Below are positions 35,497 to 43,621 of a stretch of 64,000 nt of DNA, piece by piece. The stretch is taken from the NCBI RefSeq assembly GCF_028609845.1, contig NZ_CP063191.1, positions 186,001-250,000 on the forward strand. The letters run 5' to 3'. Origin of the DNA: Corynebacterium heidelbergense (GTDB taxonomy: Bacteria > Actinomycetota > Actinomycetes > Mycobacteriales > Mycobacteriaceae). Each line of letters opens with the position of its first letter. The first letter of the stretch is position 1. The notes below the pieces were generated by a model that saw only the letters and a program-made list of their open reading frames with translations, searched no databases and was not told the DNA's origin. The translations under genes were made by a program, and so were the position numbers.

Positions 35497-36438
35497 CTAG
35501 TCGTTGCCGGTGAGTAGTTGTGGTGGCATTTCACCGTAGTGGGCTGGATTTGCGATGCCTGCGGCGAGGAGGGCATTGGAGGCGAGTATTGGTTCGACGC
35601 GCTTGGCGAGCCAATCCGGCTGGAGACCGGTTTTGGTGGCGACTTGGTCGAGTGCGACAAAAATCTTGTAGATCGAGTGATCGAGGAACGGGCGGTGGTC
35701 TCGTTTGGCTCGTCGGGCGATGTTGGGGAGGAGCCCTGGACGGTCGATGACAGCGTGGTTCCACAGTTTCGCGCAGTGGGCGTTGCGATTGCGTAGGTAG
35801 ACGAATGACCGGACTTGGCTCGGCAGTCTACTTGGAGAAACGTTCATCGATGATGCCATGCCCTCCAGTACTCCGGACTTCCCCGAGGCCTCGATGAGCC
35901 TAGACAGGCTTCCAAACGAGAAGGCCTCGACCGCTACCCAGATGGGCATGCGTGCGTACGCCTCTACGCTGTAAGCCTTGCCGGCTTTGATCTCATCGCG
36001 GTAGTGAGACACGAAGGTCTCCTTGCTTCGATCCAGGTTCGACAGCGCATGTTCTTCGACACGTTCCTCATCAGGACTAGGAGATTGGGTGAATCCGTCA
36101 CCTCTAGCGAACGCTCCGACCGCTCCGACACATTGGGCGTAGTAGTAGGCGAACCGGGTCCTCAGGAGAACCTCGATCGGATGGAGGACTTCGTCGCACA
36201 CCGCAACCAGCTTTTGTTCGGCTTCATAGAGACGCTGGATCACTTCAAAGGATGAATCGTCGAGGAAGCGATTGTTACCCGCCTTTGGGGCGATCTGCCA
36301 GTAACGGAAATATCCCGAGAACCGGTAATAGTTTACTCGAGAAAGGAATTCGGCTGCTGATGCGGTGTCTTTGACGGTCAAACCTCGTTCTTGAAGCAAT
36401 TTGACCTGTTCGTCGTAAGTAAGCCGACGCTTATCCAT
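35497..36438 (-). CDS. Abi_2-family (AbiD/AbiF-like) HEPN abortive-infection protein
   Basis: A 313-residue intact Abi_2 protein. Diagnostic blocks are the N-terminal TYDEQVKLLQERGL, FLSRVNYYRFSGYFRYWQ, and the HEPN RNase motif Rx4H in YLRNRNAHCAKLWNH near residue 220. Abi_2 proteins abort phage infection, presumably by RNA cleavage; the HEPN Arg and His are both present, so it is predicted active. Start at the ATG at 36438. It sits in an AT-richer patch between two decayed genes, and its leader folds into a strong nested hairpin (36461-36510). Confidence 0.88.
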   Translation of the reverse strand: MDKRRLTYDEQVKLLQERGLTVKDTASAAEFLSRVNYYRFSGYFRYWQIAPKAGNNRFLDDSSFEVIQRLYEAEQKLVAVCDEVLHPIEVLLRTRFAYYYAQCVGAVGAFARGDGFTQSPSPDEERVEEHALSNLDRSKETFVSHYRDEIKAGKAYSVEAYARMPIWVAVEAFSFGSLSRLIEASGKSGVLEGMASSMNVSPSRLPSQVRSFVYLRNRNAHCAKLWNHAVIDRPGLLPNIARRAKRDHRPFLDHSIYKIFVALDQVATKTGLQPDWLAKRVEPILASNALLAAGIANPAHYGEMPPQLLTGND

Positions 36439-36460
36439 GAGCTCCCCTGGAAATGAAAGG

Positions 36461-36510
36461 CCCCGGTCATTTGTGCATTGTCCCTCGCGGGACGAGAGGC
36501 CTGACCGGGG
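36461..36510 (-). ncRNA. Structured leader / candidate ncRNA of the Abi_2 gene
   Basis: Read on the minus strand, CCCCGGTCA (36510-36502) pairs perfectly with TGACCGGGG (36469-36461). Inside lies a second perfect hairpin, GTCCC-gcga-GGGAC (36493-36480), with single-stranded GGCCTCTC and AATGCACAAA joints. The outer stem is followed by CCTTTCATTT, a terminator-like tail, and then the Abi_2 ATG at 36438. Abi_2/abiF genes in other bacteria are known to be accompanied by conserved structured RNAs (the Rfam abiF motif, from memory). Whether this is that RNA or a new one cannot be decided here. Confidence 0.6.
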
Positions 36511-36893
36511 ATCTATCGGAGACGATGCTACCCCAAGGTGGCCGCCTCGTCAACATCAGGTTTCGAACTCGGTGTGTTCGTCGCAGAGATTCCGCCCACT
36601 CCCAATCGGGGTCGAGGTGAACCGAACAGACGTCCCTAGCTGTCCGTGTTCATCCCGGCACTGCAGCGGCGGGTCGGTCTCGTACCTCACGGCAAGACAA
36701 GCCAGTGGCCTAGCTCGCCTTCTCTACCATCAACCCGGCTTGTACCCCACCCCCCTGCAGGGGAACGCTCCCCGAACAAGAACTGTTCGTGCTTCATCGG
36801 CTTTACACTCGGTTGATGTTGCAGCAGCAGTAAACAGCGAACCGACCACCGCAACTAAGCGAACCGACCACCGCAGCTAAAGGAACCGCGAAC
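36511..36893. other. Noncoding region between Abi_2 and the lipoprotein gene
   Basis: About 380 bases without a supportable gene; presumably holds two divergent promoters. Near its right end GCGAACCGACCACCGC is tandemly repeated with a 22-bp period (36837 and 36859), just before the lipoprotein start, and AGGAACCGCGAAC precedes that ATG. Confidence 0.5.
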
Positions 36894-37496
36894 ATGCATT
36901 ACAGGAAAATGGCCCTCGGCATTTGCGGTAGCGCTCTCACCGTGTCAACGCTGGCAACCTGCGGCGGCGAGGTCAAGGACGGGCCGGGGTCAAGCTTCAC
37001 TTCCATGTCCAGCTCCGCCGCTACGTCTTCCCCCGCAGCGGCAGCGCCCGCTGAGCCCAGCCCGTCCACCGGAGGCGGGCAGCAGGCGGCGCCACCAGCG
37101 GCCGGTTCGACGGATGTGGCCAAGTTCGACCGGGCCAAGCCCACGGGTGTTTTCCGCCAGCGGTTAGGCCTGACCTCCAAGGATGGGGCGGAGCTTCACT
37201 GTCTCAAGATCGACGAGACATTCTGCATCTCCCACACCCGATCACCTTATTGGGCCATCGACGGGCAACGTGCCCCCTACGTCAACCTGCTCACTGGGGA
37301 AGCCCGCACGGTCGGGGATGCAGGCATGGAATGGACCAGCAAGGTGGACGAGCTTCGCGCCGGGGAAAAGTGGTCCCTCTCGGAGGATCCAAACGGCGGT
37401 GGTTACATCGCCTGGGATGGGGCGAATGTGTACTGGAAGGCCAATGCAAGCAGCCCCACGAAGGTCCTCACGCCCCAAGGGTGGGCCCAGGGATAA
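36894..37496 (+). CDS. Secreted lipoprotein of unknown function
   Basis: Two hundred residues: a signal sequence with lipobox-like LATC (Cys23), a ~60-residue Ser/Ala/Pro/Gly linker, and a compact C-terminal domain of ~120 residues with two Cys (ELHCLKIDETFCISH) and several Trp. The domain type is not recognised. It converges on the Ser/Thr kinase gene with a gap of about 50 bp and, like the kinase ectodomain and the sensor-like protein at 40729, is an extracytoplasmic Cys-pair domain. I infer that it belongs to the same module. Confidence 0.68.
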   Translation: MHYRKMALGICGSALTVSTLATCGGEVKDGPGSSFTSMSSSAATSSPAAAAPAEPSPSTGGGQQAAPPAAGSTDVAKFDRAKPTGVFRQRLGLTSKDGAELHCLKIDETFCISHTRSPYWAIDGQRAPYVNLLTGEARTVGDAGMEWTSKVDELRAGEKWSLSEDPNGGGYIAWDGANVYWKANASSPTKVLTPQGWAQG

Positions 37497-37549
37497 CCAC
37501 CCCTCAAACGGCCCCGGCGACAAACTGTCCTGACCAGGCTCCCGCCCAA

Positions 37550-39085
37550 TCAGCACACCGGCAAAGTCAGTTGATCCTTATTGATCTGCGGCCCCGAGAT
37601 GAGGAAGGCATAACGGCTCAGCGCATCTTCGGGAAGCACGGCGATTGTGTGCAGGGCATTGCCGGGAACGTCCATCACATCCACCGCGCACGTCCCGTTC
37701 GACATGTGGGTGGCATTAGCCGTATCGCCGACGACACGATTGCGCCAATCACCGCTGCCATAATCCACGGCCGCGAGCGTGGTGTTGTTTCCGGTGCACA
37801 GAATCCGAGCGCGCTCCGAGGGCTGTAACTGGGCGGTTTGGCATTTGGTGTTGTTCCACCCTGTGCCGCGTTGGCGATCGGGAAGCACCTGGGGGAATTC
37901 GGAGGCCATGTTCTTTGCTTCTGCGGGCCAGGCAGGGCGGATCACGGTGGGATATGCCACGGCCGCCGCAAGCGCCACTCCAGCCACGGTGCCAGCGGCG
38001 ATGAGGGGCCGAACCCATTTCCGGCGCTTGGGCGGCGCGGCGAAAGGAACGGCCATCTGTGCCCCGGCCGGGCGTACTGGTGGGAGCGCCGGGCGGGGCG
38101 GCTCCATCTTCTGCAGCTCGTCGGCGGGGATGAACGTGGAGGGTGCCGTCGCGGCGCTCGCACGTGCGAGATCCTCCAAGAACGCCGTGGCGGTGGGATG
38201 GCGATCCGACGGTTCGTTGCTAAGCGCCCGGGTGAACACGCTTGAAATGGCAGCGGCAGCGGGCGCATCCGCCGGGGCGATTTCGTTGCTACTAACCCCC
38301 GGAAAGACCCGGTGAAAGCGCCACGCCTCATCGCTCATAACCGAGCGAAGGGGGCGCAGAGTAAGCAATTCCAGAACCACCAACGCGAAGGCGTATCGGT
38401 CCGCACCACTTGAGGAGGACACGGGCGGCGCTTCGGAGAACGTCCCGTGGGCAAAAAGCTCCGGTGCCATGTATTGGTCGGTGCCGATGATGGTCCCGGC
38501 GGAGGTCATCCTGGTTTCGTCCTCCGTGAGGCTGATACCGAAATCCGTGAGAACACTCGCGGGGCCCCAACCCTGTTCGAAAGGGATCAGGATATTCCCG
38601 GGCTTTACGTCACGGTGGATGATCGGTTTTTCGGCGCTATGGAGGTAGTCCAGGGCCTCGGCGATGGGGCTCAAAAGATGTATGGCTTCGGACGCCGTCA
38701 GCCGGTCATTATTCACACTGCGGTTAGCAATCAGTTGAGCCAGGTTGCCACCTTCGATGTAGTCCATCTGGAAGAACGCGAGGCCATTTTCTAACTGACC
38801 AGCCCGGTGGACGGAAACAATCGCGTGGTGATGAACGCGAGCAAGAATCCGCATCTCCTGTCGGAAACGCTGGCGCCCGCCCTCGGTGTAGAGGGCTCGT
38901 TCGGTGATGACCTTGATGGCGACGGGCCGGTCAAGTTCGTCATCCCACGCTCGGTAGACCACGCCCATCCCGCCCCGCCCGATCACCGTGAAGTTGGATA
39001 ACTCAAGCGTTTTCGAAAGGGCGGCGATGAGGGGGTCTTGGGGGTCCGGCTCAGAGCCGAGCGGAGCGTGGGGGGTGTTGGTCAT
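37550..39085 (-). CDS. Transmembrane Ser/Thr protein kinase (PknB-like) with novel ectodomain
   Basis: A 511-residue eukaryotic-like kinase. The kinase domain (~31-300) is complete: Gly-loop GRGGMGVVY (36-44), Lys58 in VAIKVI, HRD 157-159, Lys161/Asn164, DFG 181-183 and a Thr/Ser-rich activation loop (TRMTSAGTIIGTDQYMAPE). A linker leads to one membrane helix (AAGTVAGVALAAAVAYPTV). The ~130-residue outer domain has four or more Cys and no PASTA repeats. It is therefore not PknB itself; it probably senses an external signal and phosphorylates neighbours such as the FHA-like protein. Start at the ATG at 39085 (MTNTPHAP). Confidence 0.88.
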   Translation of the reverse strand: MTNTPHAPLGSEPDPQDPLIAALSKTLELSNFTVIGRGGMGVVYRAWDDELDRPVAIKVITERALYTEGGRQRFRQEMRILARVHHHAIVSVHRAGQLENGLAFFQMDYIEGGNLAQLIANRSVNNDRLTASEAIHLLSPIAEALDYLHSAEKPIIHRDVKPGNILIPFEQGWGPASVLTDFGISLTEDETRMTSAGTIIGTDQYMAPELFAHGTFSEAPPVSSSSGADRYAFALVVLELLTLRPLRSVMSDEAWRFHRVFPGVSSNEIAPADAPAAAAISSVFTRALSNEPSDRHPTATAFLEDLARASAATAPSTFIPADELQKMEPPRPALPPVRPAGAQMAVPFAAPPKRRKWVRPLIAAGTVAGVALAAAVAYPTVIRPAWPAEAKNMASEFPQVLPDRQRGTGWNNTKCQTAQLQPSERARILCTGNNTTLAAVDYGSGDWRNRVVGDTANATHMSNGTCAVDVMDVPGNALHTIAVLPEDALSRYAFLISGPQINKDQLTLPVC

Positions 39086-39177
39086 CAAGTCTTCTTTTTC
39101 CGAGGCTGGTTTGTCCGATGCGGGCAACCCGGGTGGATGCTAGCTGCGTGGATCAGTGCCGGGTTGGACCCTTCCTG

Positions 39178-40080
39178 CTAGCTCCAGCGATGCTCGTGCT
39201 GATCGGCTCCGGCAGCGCCCGAGGCCCAAGGGTTTGACTGTTGCCCCTCTTCAGCTTCCAGCGACCACTTGCGAGGCGCTGGACTAGCCGAGGGGGAGGC
39301 CTTCGCGGCCGCCGCACTCCAGCGACCCCCGTCCACGCTGGGTTGAGTCTGCTCAGCGCTCCAGCGCCCTGTCGGAGCGTTAGCCTGGCCAAATCCGGCT
39401 CTATTAAAGCCCTTTAGCTGCACGGAGGCGCCCGTAGCGGAACCCAGATACCGCTTGAGCCACTGGAATCCGGGCGCGTTTGTTTGCACGCCAACAACCG
39501 TGTTCCACACCAGCATGATCAGGAGGATCAGCACCGCCAGGAACAGGCCGAAACCGACGGATGTTAGGGAATCAACATCGGAATCCCCCAACTCCTTGAT
39601 CTGAGATGCCACGAGCGGATCGCCTCCGGTGAATAGGCCGGTCAGGCAGTAGAGGAACAGTAGAGAGATAAAAGGTCCGAACACCGTGGGGGTTAGTTGC
39701 CGGAGATTTGTCAGCAGCGATAGCGTCAGAGCCGCAAGCACCAGGATGATCACCAACTGGATGGCCAGAATCGGGCCAATCCAGTCACTAGTCGAACCGG
39801 ATGTTGAGCCAATCGTTTCGCCAAGAACATTGGCGGATCCGGACACACGACAGCCCACATGCCCCAATCCGGAGAGCGAGCAACCCCCATTGGCGGAGTA
39901 CCCGCCGAAGCCGTTCGACCTGCTTGTACTGACGTCGGCCTTTGTCCAGGGGAGGAGACACGTTAGAAGGTAAAGAAACGACAGCGTTCCGTATACCGCT
40001 AGCTGAATTACTGGCTGCCGGAGCCACGAACCTACTGAGTTTCGGGGAGTGGGCGCGGTGGGAGCAAAGTTCATTGCCAT
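39178..40080 (-). CDS. Four-helix membrane protein with RWS-repeat tail (paralogue of 42442)
   Basis: Three hundred residues. Helix 1 (~23-45) is followed by an outer loop with CSLSGLGHVGCRVSGS, then three helices, then a ~100-residue cytoplasmic tail in which (R/K)WS is repeated four times (GRWSAEQ, GRWSAAA, RKWSLEAE and the C-terminal HRWS). The outer-loop pattern C-S-x2-G-x-G-x-V-x-C-x2-S-G-S is shared with the membrane protein at 42442-43458, so the two are paralogues. The Trp-Ser repeats could be kinase sites. Function unknown. Confidence 0.72.
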   Translation of the reverse strand: MAMNFAPTAPTPRNSVGSWLRQPVIQLAVYGTLSFLYLLTCLLPWTKADVSTSRSNGFGGYSANGGCSLSGLGHVGCRVSGSANVLGETIGSTSGSTSDWIGPILAIQLVIILVLAALTLSLLTNLRQLTPTVFGPFISLLFLYCLTGLFTGGDPLVASQIKELGDSDVDSLTSVGFGLFLAVLILLIMLVWNTVVGVQTNAPGFQWLKRYLGSATGASVQLKGFNRAGFGQANAPTGRWSAEQTQPSVDGGRWSAAAAKASPSASPAPRKWSLEAEEGQQSNPWASGAAGADQHEHRWS

Positions 40081-40139
40081 GACGGATCCGTTCTATGCGG
40101 TGAGTGAGCTAGGTGCCAGGAGGTTCGCAGTGAGCTCCG

Positions 40140-40718
40140 TTACTTTGCCCGCCGCCCCATGAGCTTTCGAATGTTCCACAAGAGGTTCAAGAAAACGAGC
40201 ATGGCAGCAGTGTGGGCGGCTGCGAAGAAGCCAGCACTGTAGACGTCGCTCATGCGCCTGTCGTAGGAGTTGAGCCCCAGAGCCACCAGCCTGAACAGCA
40301 GGTACAGCCACGGGAGAAGAATGATGCCGTAGCCGATGGTCCACATCAGAGACTGAGATGGGTGCCGATCCTCTTTGACGCCAATGTTGGACATGTTGAT
40401 CTCAACGCTGGGGTTCTGGGACGACTGCGGCGCTCCGAAGGGCATGGGGTTGGAACGGCTGAGGTCAGTGGAGGCGAGGTTCTTGATCCACTGGATGTCC
40501 ACATTGGTCGAGCTGTCGGCCAGTGCGGCATCGTAGCTGTCCCGCTTGTACGGGTCCGCGAGAATGGACTTCGCGGTCCGCACCTCATCAACCTGGGGGG
40601 AGTTATCCGGTTGCCCACTATTCTTCAGATCGTTGAGGCGTGCCTGGAGGACGCGCTCAATATCCGCAGGTGGGGTATCGCGGTTAAGCTGCAGCGACTC
40701 GTAGAGATCGAACTTCAT
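40140..40718 (-). CDS. Degenerate J-domain membrane protein
   Basis: A 192-residue protein. Residues 1-~65 resemble a J-domain in helices I, III and IV (FDLYESLQLNRDTPPADIERVL, then AKSILADPYKRDSYDAAL), but the HPD tripeptide needed to stimulate DnaK is absent. A polar linker is followed by two membrane helices (~120-145 and ~160-180). It is probably a scaffold or assembly factor rather than a co-chaperone. Its stop-start distance to the sensor-like gene upstream is 10 bases, so they form one operon. Confidence 0.68.
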   Translation of the reverse strand: MKFDLYESLQLNRDTPPADIERVLQARLNDLKNSGQPDNSPQVDEVRTAKSILADPYKRDSYDAALADSSTNVDIQWIKNLASTDLSRSNPMPFGAPQSSQNPSVEINMSNIGVKEDRHPSQSLMWTIGYGIILLPWLYLLFRLVALGLNSYDRRMSDVYSAGFFAAAHTAAMLVFLNLLWNIRKLMGRRAK

Positions 40719-40728
40719 GTCTGTTTCC

Positions 40729-41475
40729 TTAATCGAATGATTCTGGTTGGTCGAGCTTGAAGTGGAACTCCGTCAATTCGACCTGGGAGAGTTCCGCCCC
40801 GCTAGAGTTCTCGACAGAGATTTTCTTCGGGCTTATCACTATGACAGTTCCGCCATCGGAAATTGTTCGGTAGCTGCCCTCGGTTCCAGAGGCGATGTCC
40901 CGTTCTGCCTCACCGCCCTTGTACAGGCCCCGGTAGTACAGACCGCCGTTCGCACCGACCCGGCAGACGACTGCGCGGTCGGTGCCGTTGCTGGCCGCAT
41001 ACACCCACTGGTCGTCCGCATTGCAATGGGCGCCCGATATTCCAACCCAGCCGCCGGGGCTGATTTGGTCATCGGTGGTATCCATACCGGCTCCGAACTC
41101 ATCCAGTGAGCCTGGTCGATTAGGGGCCGGGGCTGGGGCCGCTTGGACGTTCGGGCTAGGAACATTGGGGGCAGGTGAAGGGGCCGGCGCGGCGCTGGAG
41201 GAGCTAGACGCCGTAGTGCTAGCCGGTGCGGCCTGGAAGGTTGGCTGGGCCATTTCGTTCGGCTGAGCGCCGTGGTCTCGGCTCTGCCACCAGAAGTAAC
41301 CGAGGATGGCTAGGACCACCGTGAGGGCGACGGACACGCCCACGATGAAGATGCGCTTTGCCAGTCCACCTTGCTTCGGAGCGTTGCCGCCAGGGAATGG
41401 ATTGCCCAGACCGCTCGGCCGCGCATCAAACTGGGTGGGGGGTTCGATATTCGATCCCCAACCTTGTCCTGTCAT
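40729..41475 (-). CDS. Single-pass sensor-like membrane protein
   Basis: A 248-residue protein: a cytoplasmic Gly/Pro/Asn-rich N-terminus (~40 residues), one helix (FIVGVSVALTVVLAILGYFWW), an Ala/Pro/Ser linker of ~65 residues and a C-terminal outer domain of ~110 residues with a Cys pair (GAHCNADDQWVYAASN, VVCRVGANGG). The layout matches many actinobacterial membrane-anchored sensor or accessory proteins encoded beside Ser/Thr kinases. No known domain recognised. Confidence 0.68.
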   Translation of the reverse strand: MTGQGWGSNIEPPTQFDARPSGLGNPFPGGNAPKQGGLAKRIFIVGVSVALTVVLAILGYFWWQSRDHGAQPNEMAQPTFQAAPASTTASSSSSAAPAPSPAPNVPSPNVQAAPAPAPNRPGSLDEFGAGMDTTDDQISPGGWVGISGAHCNADDQWVYAASNGTDRAVVCRVGANGGLYYRGLYKGGEAERDIASGTEGSYRTISDGGTVIVISPKKISVENSSGAELSQVELTEFHFKLDQPESFD

Positions 41476-41647
41476 CTGGCCACTTCGCTTTCCGGTCGTC
41501 TTTAGCGGCGAATATTCTTGCTACCCGCCAGAAGTAGAGTAAAGCTACCGGGCATTGCAATACCACCGAAGCGGGGAAGCCTCCCTAAGACACCCATTTC
41601 AGGGGTAGCTCGATCGAACAGCAGAAGTTGCGAGGGCTGCGCAAAAA
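41476..41647 (-). promoter_or_regulatory. Leader of the sensor/J-domain operon
   Basis: 172 bases between the FHA-like gene and the sensor-like gene. No gene is supported. It presumably holds a promoter for the genes to its left; I could not fix -35/-10 boxes with confidence. Confidence 0.3.
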
Positions 41648-42331
41648 CTACATGCGGTCCCAGTAGCGACGATGCTCGGCTGCGAAGCGGGCCAACTGGA
41701 TACGACGAGACAGAGCCGGACCTGGCCCGCTGTGCGAAAACTCCGCAAACCCGTTTTCCGCGAGCTTTCGGCACAAGTAGTCAATCTTCGTATTGACCTT
41801 CTTCTGCGACCAGTCCAGTGTGTCCTGCAATTGCCTCACCGTAGGAATGTCGTCATTTCCCGCCCCAGCCCGGCGCACCAGAGGCGCGGCCAAGGCCCGG
41901 AGTAGTGCGGCCTGTTCCGCGTTGGGGGAGAACTGGCCCGCCGTCATCGGCGCGGTATGCACCGGCTGCGCCAAGGGCACATCCACTGCACGGGTCAAGG
42001 TGACATGCAATTCATAGGTGGTTTCTGGCGTCTGGAATACAAGGGCAGAACGATGTGCCGGAAGCGGGCTAGAGGCGCCGGGCCCCAACCGCATATGGGC
42101 CAAAGCACCCGCCTGGCGGCTTTCGATCTGAACCGGAACGCGATTGCCCCTGTTCGCCACCATCCACGTGCCGTTCGCGTACCAAATCTCCAAAAGAACG
42201 CGATGCATGTATCGATCATCCGCGCCGACCGGTATACGGGCGGCACGGCCAATCGTGGTGGACTCACCCGGTTGCAGAGTCCACCGCCCACCGACCAGGT
42301 CGTCGATGATGACAAGGTCAGGGGACTTCAT
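41648..42331 (-). CDS. FHA-like domain protein with C-terminal winged helix
   Basis: A 227-residue soluble protein. Residues ~5-110 look like a divergent FHA domain (RWTLQPGESTTIGRAA, then RYMHRVLLEIWYANGTWMVAN, with the Gly-Arg and an (M)HR in place of the usual SxxH). Residues ~145-227 form a winged helix (TVRQLQDTLDWSQKKVNTKIDYL). FHA domains bind phosphothreonine, so this is the natural reader of the kinase's signal, and the winged helix suggests it then acts on DNA. GAGGAG about eleven bases before the ATG at 42331. Confidence 0.7.
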   Translation of the reverse strand: MKSPDLVIIDDLVGGRWTLQPGESTTIGRAARIPVGADDRYMHRVLLEIWYANGTWMVANRGNRVPVQIESRQAGALAHMRLGPGASSPLPAHRSALVFQTPETTYELHVTLTRAVDVPLAQPVHTAPMTAGQFSPNAEQAALLRALAAPLVRRAGAGNDDIPTVRQLQDTLDWSQKKVNTKIDYLCRKLAENGFAEFSHSGPGPALSRRIQLARFAAEHRRYWDRM

Positions 42332-42370
42332 GGAAGATCATCTCCTCGATAGGGGAACGGAGCTGCCTGC

Positions 42371-42403
42371 TGCCTCCCCGGTTATTGCCGGGGTGGGGAG
42401 GCA
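42371..42403. terminator. Strong hairpin between the membrane-protein and FHA-like genes
   Basis: TGCCTCCCC (42371-42379) pairs perfectly with GGGGAGGCA (42395-42403). An alternative inner stem, CCCCGG with CCGGGG, shares bases with it. There is no T-run on either strand, so it may be a Rho-assisted terminator, a processing site or an attenuator separating the two leftward genes. Confidence 0.5.
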
Positions 42404-42441
42404 CGGAGGGTTAGGTGGGAAGGGGAAGAGGGGCGGCGGTT

Positions 42442-43458
42442 CTACTTGCCGCCGAAACCCTGTTGATTCTGCGGGCCAAACGGCGGCTGGTCGGGCTGGC
42501 CGAATGGCGGCTGGTTACCTCCCGGGGTAAAGCCCTGCTGGCTACCGAAACCCTGCTGACCGCCGAAGGGGCCGGGCTGCGCAGCGGCGTTCTGGTGCCC
42601 CCGCGGTCCCGTCGTACCGCCCGGCACCGGAGCCCCAGCCGGAATGTTCAGTGCCTTGCGTAGGCCCGGGCCGAAACCGGGGCTCTGGAAGACTGCGGCG
42701 AGCAACAGAGCCGTAGCGATCGTGAGCAAACCCAGCAGGATAGCAAGGATGGCGCCGATGCCCGGGCTTGTATTCACGGTGGGATGGGTGCTACCGATGG
42801 ACAGGCCCTTATCCGCGCCCCGGGTCAGCTTGTCCATGCTGCCAACCATTGCATAGACCGCGAAGACGACTTCCACGAGGCCAGCGGCAAGCAGAAACTG
42901 CGGGGCCAGTTTACGAAGCTGGGTGAAGGCCGCGACAATGGCCGCAATGAACAGGACCAGCACCGCGATCTGCATCGCCATAAAGAAGGTGTAGGAATCC
43001 GTGCTGGTCTCGCTGATGCTCGTCGGGCTTCCCGCGCCACCACCGAGGAGTTCCCCAAAACCGCCGGTATCCATCGAACCACTCGTCAGGCACTTCACCG
43101 AACCAAAGCCGTTCATGCTGCAGTCGGAGCTAACGTGCATCTCGGCGACCAGGAAACCACCATCGAACTTGACGGTGGCCTGTACCCACTTCAAGAACCC
43201 GGTGAGCAGCGTCAGCGCCCCAAGAACAGCCATGGCGATGGTGGGCAGCAGGGGGTTCCTGGCCATTGCATCCGCAGCGTTGGCGAAAAAGCCGCCGCCG
43301 GAGCTCTTCTGGGTCGGCTGCCCGTACTGCTGCTGGCCATATTGCTGCTGCCCGAACGGTTGGGAACCGTACTGGTTCGGACCGCCGAGCTGATTTGGGC
43401 CGGACTGCGGGGAATTCCATGGCCCCGAGTTAGGCACCGGGGGTTGCACGTTGTTCAT
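42442..43458 (-). CDS. Four-helix membrane protein with Gln/Gly-rich tails (paralogue of 39178)
   Basis: A 338-residue protein with a Gln/Gly/Pro-rich cytoplasmic N-terminus (repeats of QQYG), helix 1, an outer loop with CSMNGFGSVKCLTSGS, three more helices and a long Gly/Gln/Pro/Phe tail with FGxQQGF-type repeats. The Cys-loop motif is the same as in the 39178 protein. Low-complexity aromatic tails of this kind can drive clustering. Promoter-proximal gene of the module, next to tRNA-Gly. Confidence 0.72.
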   Translation of the reverse strand: MNNVQPPVPNSGPWNSPQSGPNQLGGPNQYGSQPFGQQQYGQQQYGQPTQKSSGGGFFANAADAMARNPLLPTIAMAVLGALTLLTGFLKWVQATVKFDGGFLVAEMHVSSDCSMNGFGSVKCLTSGSMDTGGFGELLGGGAGSPTSISETSTDSYTFFMAMQIAVLVLFIAAIVAAFTQLRKLAPQFLLAAGLVEVVFAVYAMVGSMDKLTRGADKGLSIGSTHPTVNTSPGIGAILAILLGLLTIATALLLAAVFQSPGFGPGLRKALNIPAGAPVPGGTTGPRGHQNAAAQPGPFGGQQGFGSQQGFTPGGNQPPFGQPDQPPFGPQNQQGFGGK

Positions 43459-43590
43459 GGGGCGCGGCGTCCTTTCTACCTAGGGATTTCCTGAAGGTTT
43501 GATACGGATACTCAAGATAGATGTATCAGGGGGTGCGCGCGACCGGAACAGCAGATATAGCCGGAGCCCTGGGGTGGACCCTAGGGCATA

Positions 43591-43615
43591 GAAAAGGCGC
43601 AGCCGGGGCTGCGCC
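43591..43615 (-). terminator. Terminator of tRNA-Gly
   Basis: GGCGCAGCC (43596-43604) and GGCTGCGCC (43607-43615) form a perfect stem with a two-base centre. On the minus strand it is followed by TTTTC, just beyond the tRNA 3' end. Confidence 0.85.
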
Positions 43616-43621
43616 AGAGAG

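Noticed and set aside
40140..40718. Functional DnaJ co-chaperone
   Set aside because: The J-like region lacks the HPD tripeptide, and no zinc or client-binding domain follows.
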